Assembly: GCA_036346395.1 (NCBI GenBank)
Contig: CM070599.1
Location: 22,125,232 to 22,189,231, forward strand
DNA from: Hsuehochloa calcarea
Taxonomy: Eukaryota; Streptophyta; Magnoliopsida; Poales; Poaceae
Length of the DNA: 64,000 nucleotides
Direction of reading: 5' to 3'
The translations under genes were made by a program, and so were the position numbers. Under the pieces are notes generated by a model, which saw only the letters and a program-made list of their open reading frames with translations, ran no database searches and had not been told where the DNA came from. Below, piece after piece: positions 60,421 through 64,000 of this stretch; within the stretch, counting starts at the first letter, position 1; each line of letters begins with the position of its first letter.

Positions 60421-62394
60421 AGATTTCTGGTTGGAGCTACTGGCCTTGTAGGACTAGACATGCCCAGGCCAACTTGTTTTGGGTTTGGGCTATAGGTTAG
60501 ATTTATTTTGCTTGAATATGACCTTTACGATTGGACATGCTAAAGAAGCCAATGTTACATATAACATTTAGACCCTTTTCAGCACACTCTTAAACCAGAT
60601 TTTTTCAGGGAGTGTCTGTACATCTTTTGACTATTTTTTTCTTACTATTTTTTTTCTTTCTTACCAGTCAGATTTTGAGTTATAGGATCAAAACCAACAA
60701 TGCTAAGATGCTTCCACGTTGCCAAAAAAAAAAAGAGCCAGTAAATAATTAACGGTTCAGTGATTCTTAACTAACTGGTATTTTTGGGCCTTTATTCCCA
60801 TGAACTAAAAAGGTTAGATTTCTGCCCTTTTCTTCATTCTGGCAGCCCAGGGACAACAAGAGCCCAGTAGGGAAAGAGCTAAGGCAAGAAAAAAAAAATG
60901 AAGATGAGGGCAAACGTATGATAAAAAACCTGGAAGCCCATTAACCAAATACGTTAGCAACCTGTTAATTTGTTTGGAATGCAATTCTTAACATGCTTTG
61001 ATTCATCGTCTTCCTTGTAAATTCTGTAAACAAACAAAGGAAAAACCCAAAAAACTCCAATAGGATTACAAACAACTTGGCCGTTAAGTCAAGTAACAAA
61101 CAAAGTAAGCAACAGATGGAAACCATCGATCGATCAATGGAGGAAAAACAAAATAAAAAGATCTGGAAGAACATGGGAGAAGAGAACAAAGAAGAAGAAG
61201 AGGGGTATAACAGGAGAAACAATGAAGAGAGCAAATGTATGATTTAAAACCTGGAAGTTGCTGAAAATCCTTCTTTCACCACAATGCAACAGGTGGTTGT
61301 CAATTCTCTTGCGCTGGAATCTGTTGTTCTTTTTGCAAAATCATCTTTGGTCATAAATAAAACAGTCTTTTCCCTGGTTCTTGACGATTTTAGCATATAA
61401 ATATTAATCTCTTCCTCCCAATAAGAGCATTTACTAAATTACTCCAATGTCACGATAGATAACAATCTAGATTAGAGTTGTTAGGATACATGAGTTTGTA
61501 CTCAAAATGAAAAGAATCTATCCTAAATATGTTCTCCTATTTGTTATACCTATTTGTTACCAAGAATGTTGAGCGTCCAGATTTTCTAATCACTTGAAGC
61601 ATTGGTACAATTGCTAAGTCCTCTTTGATGTACCTGTCAAGTTCAAACTACACAAATTAGCAGGGCCAATTAGAACTTAAATATATACCCGTTTTACTGT
61701 AAAGATTTAAAAAATATGCATGGATGTCCATAGGCATATGGACCAATACAAAAATAAAAGATCAAACCAGTCCATTGCAAAAAAAGAAAGAAATAAAAGA
61801 AGAAAGATTTTAAAACAACAGTAGTTACTAACTAACAACATTATAGCTAGTTCATAAAAATAGGAAATGTATATGTATGCTGAGAAGTAGTTATGTTTTT
61901 TTAGACAAAGAAGTTGCAGAGATTCTAAAACAACAGTAGTTACTAACTAACATTAATCAGAATCTACTAACAAAATGAAAAGGATCTACACTAAATATGT
62001 TCTACAAATGAGAGCAAATCTACTTTAAATCTTGTGTGGTTTTCTTTACTGAGATTCAAAAACATTTGTACTTAGCTAAAGAATATCTTAATAATTGTGT
62101 AAAAACTTGTAAATTACAGAATATACATGAGTTTGTAATCAGAACATGAACATGACATTAAAACAATAAGAATTACAAAAATTAAATTCCCTAACAAATT
62201 ACATAAATAATAATTGTGTAAAAACATGTACATTTACATGTAAATACAGAATCATAATGATGAACAAAAACCACTCTAATGGGATGTTAGCCATACATTA
62301 CAGAATGAAATAAAAATAGCAATCATGATCATGTACTAATACTACAAATTCTTAGGATGCAGGACAATCACATTTGATGAGTTCAGAATGATCG
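60421..62394. other. AT-rich intergenic, no gene seen
   Basis: Contains a twice-used motif (GTATGAT-AAAACCTGGAAG near 60916 and 61236) and poly(A)/poly(T) tracts. No supported gene or RNA. Confidence 0.45.
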
Positions 62395-63060
62395 TTCCAA
62401 GAAACTATGTGCACGAATCGACATAGGTAGAAGAGGGCTACACTGGTGCGGCGAGAACCGGAAGGAGGCGCGGCGGTTCGGTCGAACTGGGCAATCACAG
62501 CAACACGAGCGGGAGTAGGAGAGCTCAGAGAAAACAGAGGACTGCTCGGGATCTTCACTGGGGCACTTACCAGAAGCGAAGGGGAGGCAAGGGAAGGCTC
62601 TGCGCTCCTTTTATAGCAGACGGGAGAGGATGGGGCAGGTACGCGCAGCGGGGGAAGCGACGGGGGCGACGACTTGGGCGGGCGACGCAGGTGGCGGGGC
62701 AGACACGAGTAGACGCTGGCGACGAGACGGGGCGACAGAGGCACCGGAGTCAAAGGCAAGTAGAAGGGGAGGGGCTGGGGTGGCAGAGGGACAGACAGCG
62801 CAGGTGCATGGTCATGGCGCTGACGCGGCGGCGGGACAGGTGACAGGACGGTCGATGGGACCGGTCGACGGAAAACAGGGGAGAGATGCTGGCTTGACTG
62901 GGCCGGAAGGGGAAAGGAGAGGTGGGCCGGCTGGTCGAAGGAAAAAGGGAGGCTGGGCCAGGGGAGAAAGGCCAAGAGGGGTCTACGACCAGGGGGTAGA
63001 AACGGCCAGCCGAGAGAGGAAGGAAAATGGGCTGGACCGAAGAGAGAGGTTTTGAAATCG
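62395..63060 (-). other. Second GC-rich island, possible transcript 5' end
   Basis: The minus-strand open frame of 255 codons (62352-63119) is Pro/Ser-rich and low in information. A donor-like TTCTG|gtaagtgcc sits near 62572. Layout mirrors the island at 59400-60420. I would not call a protein here. Confidence 0.35.
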
Positions 63061-64000
63061 AGATAGAAGCTATAGATTTTAAAAATACAACTTAAGTTGA
63101 AATAAATTTTCGAAACCAACTAACAAAAGTAAATACTATTCATAATTCAAAAATAGAACAGTGCATTTGAAAAATCATCCCCCGAGGCCGGCTCCGCCCT
63201 TGTCACCAACGATGGAAACCCGAGGCCGGCGGAGTCGCGCAACGATGGAACGAAAGGAACGTGAATTGAAACCAACGCCATTTCTTGTCATCGTATAGCT
63301 GATGAATGCCGAGATTTTCCTTGAAAGTCATATATACGACCAGTCGACCAGATCGGTCATAATTTAAATAATTGTGAAGCTAATGCAGAGTAAATGTGGC
63401 CACCCACCTCTCATTCCAAAGCAACATTTCACTTCTGAAAGTGTCTGGTAAACAGCGATGAGTGCGGGTAGCTCTCCGGTCCTCCCACTATTCATATGCC
63501 TTCCTCACTAAGAAGGTAAAAAAAAGGAAAAAGAAGATCTTGTTTCCAATGGTTCAGCAATAGAGATTGTCTAGTTTGATGTAACATGTAAAGAAATTGA
63601 GAACTTCCTCCTTCTGTTCTACGAAAACACATTTGTTTCGCTATCTTGTTGCAAAATATAAGACCGTAGTGTATGCACATTTCATGCAAGTTTGTCCCTA
63701 GCTTCTTCCCTTATTTATTTCATTATCTCTCTCCTCAGCATTTGCTCCTGATGACATACACACAAAACCTTCACAATAGCGTATGTAAACCATCGAGCAT
63801 CAAAATCATTGGCATGCCCCAAATCACCAAATTTCCAGTTCTACATAAACATCAACAGTAAGCCACCGGCAACCCACGAAAACGGAGGAAGGCGTACGTC
63901 GAGAGAGCCAAAAAAGAGCTTGAAGACGAGGAGGAGTTGGAGACATCGGAAAAGAAACGATTAGCGATTCTTGGACAACTAGATTGCTTCGTGTTCATGC
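63061..64000. other. Intergenic, nothing recognised
   Basis: AT-rich, with a short inverted pair around 63185-63230 (CCCGAGGCCGGC twice). The last 130 bp are GA-rich and could be the edge of an exon continuing outside the window. Confidence 0.4.

Noticed and set aside
62352..63119. 255-codon minus-strand open frame
   Set aside because: Pro/Ser low-complexity translation of a GC-rich island with no recognisable domain. Listed only as a region.
1..64000. CRISPR arrays or bacterial operons
   Set aside because: The direct repeats lack regular spacer structure, and the genes have spliceosomal introns and plastid transit peptides.

Overview
The window is plant nuclear DNA and almost certainly rice (Oryza, chromosome 4 by my recollection of gene order). 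The grounds are GT-AG introns in every real gene, a violaxanthin de-epoxidase gene close to an acyl-ACP desaturase gene, and rice-style hAT MITEs, a Basho-like Helitron end and LTR retrotransposons. The species and chromosome are inference; the gene families are read directly from the sequence.

Layout. (1) 1-1830: 3' part of a RIN4/NOI-family gene (+). (2) 1990-3620: a cluster of non-autonomous hAT elements, one nested inside another, with readable 8-bp target duplications. (3) 4488-6184: complete five-exon coding region of violaxanthin de-epoxidase (-). It is head-to-head with (4) 6856-18583: a 12-exon gene (+) for a coiled-coil protein I cannot name. Its tenth intron has been swollen by a truncated LTR retrotransposon and a decayed copia element that itself carries a hAT element. 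(5) 19931-23721: complete three-exon plastid acyl-ACP desaturase gene (-). (6) 23130-49315: a tandem duplication of about 5.7 kb that starts inside intron 1 of the desaturase gene and runs through exon 1, the promoter and upstream repeats. The second copy has been blown apart by about 15 kb of retroelement sequence. That insert comprises a copia element with a CACAC target duplication, a gypsy fragment in the permuted order pol-LTR-gag, and a third partial copy of the duplicated block. (7) 49316-52223: repeat tail and a decayed plant-mobile-domain gene. (8) 52728-54191: a MITE-like element hosting a Helitron. (9) 54192-64000: mostly non-coding, with short tandem duplications, a frameshifted remnant of a pyrophosphate:fructose-6-phosphate phosphotransferase alpha-subunit gene at 56508-57134 (-), and two GC-rich islands.

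The working genes are ordinary single plant genes rather than an operon. They cover stress or immune signalling at the plasma membrane (RIN4-like), photoprotection in the thylakoid lumen (VDE) and fatty acid desaturation in the plastid stroma. The most unusual part of the window is the mosaic at 28840-44229, where four junctions show only short microhomology.
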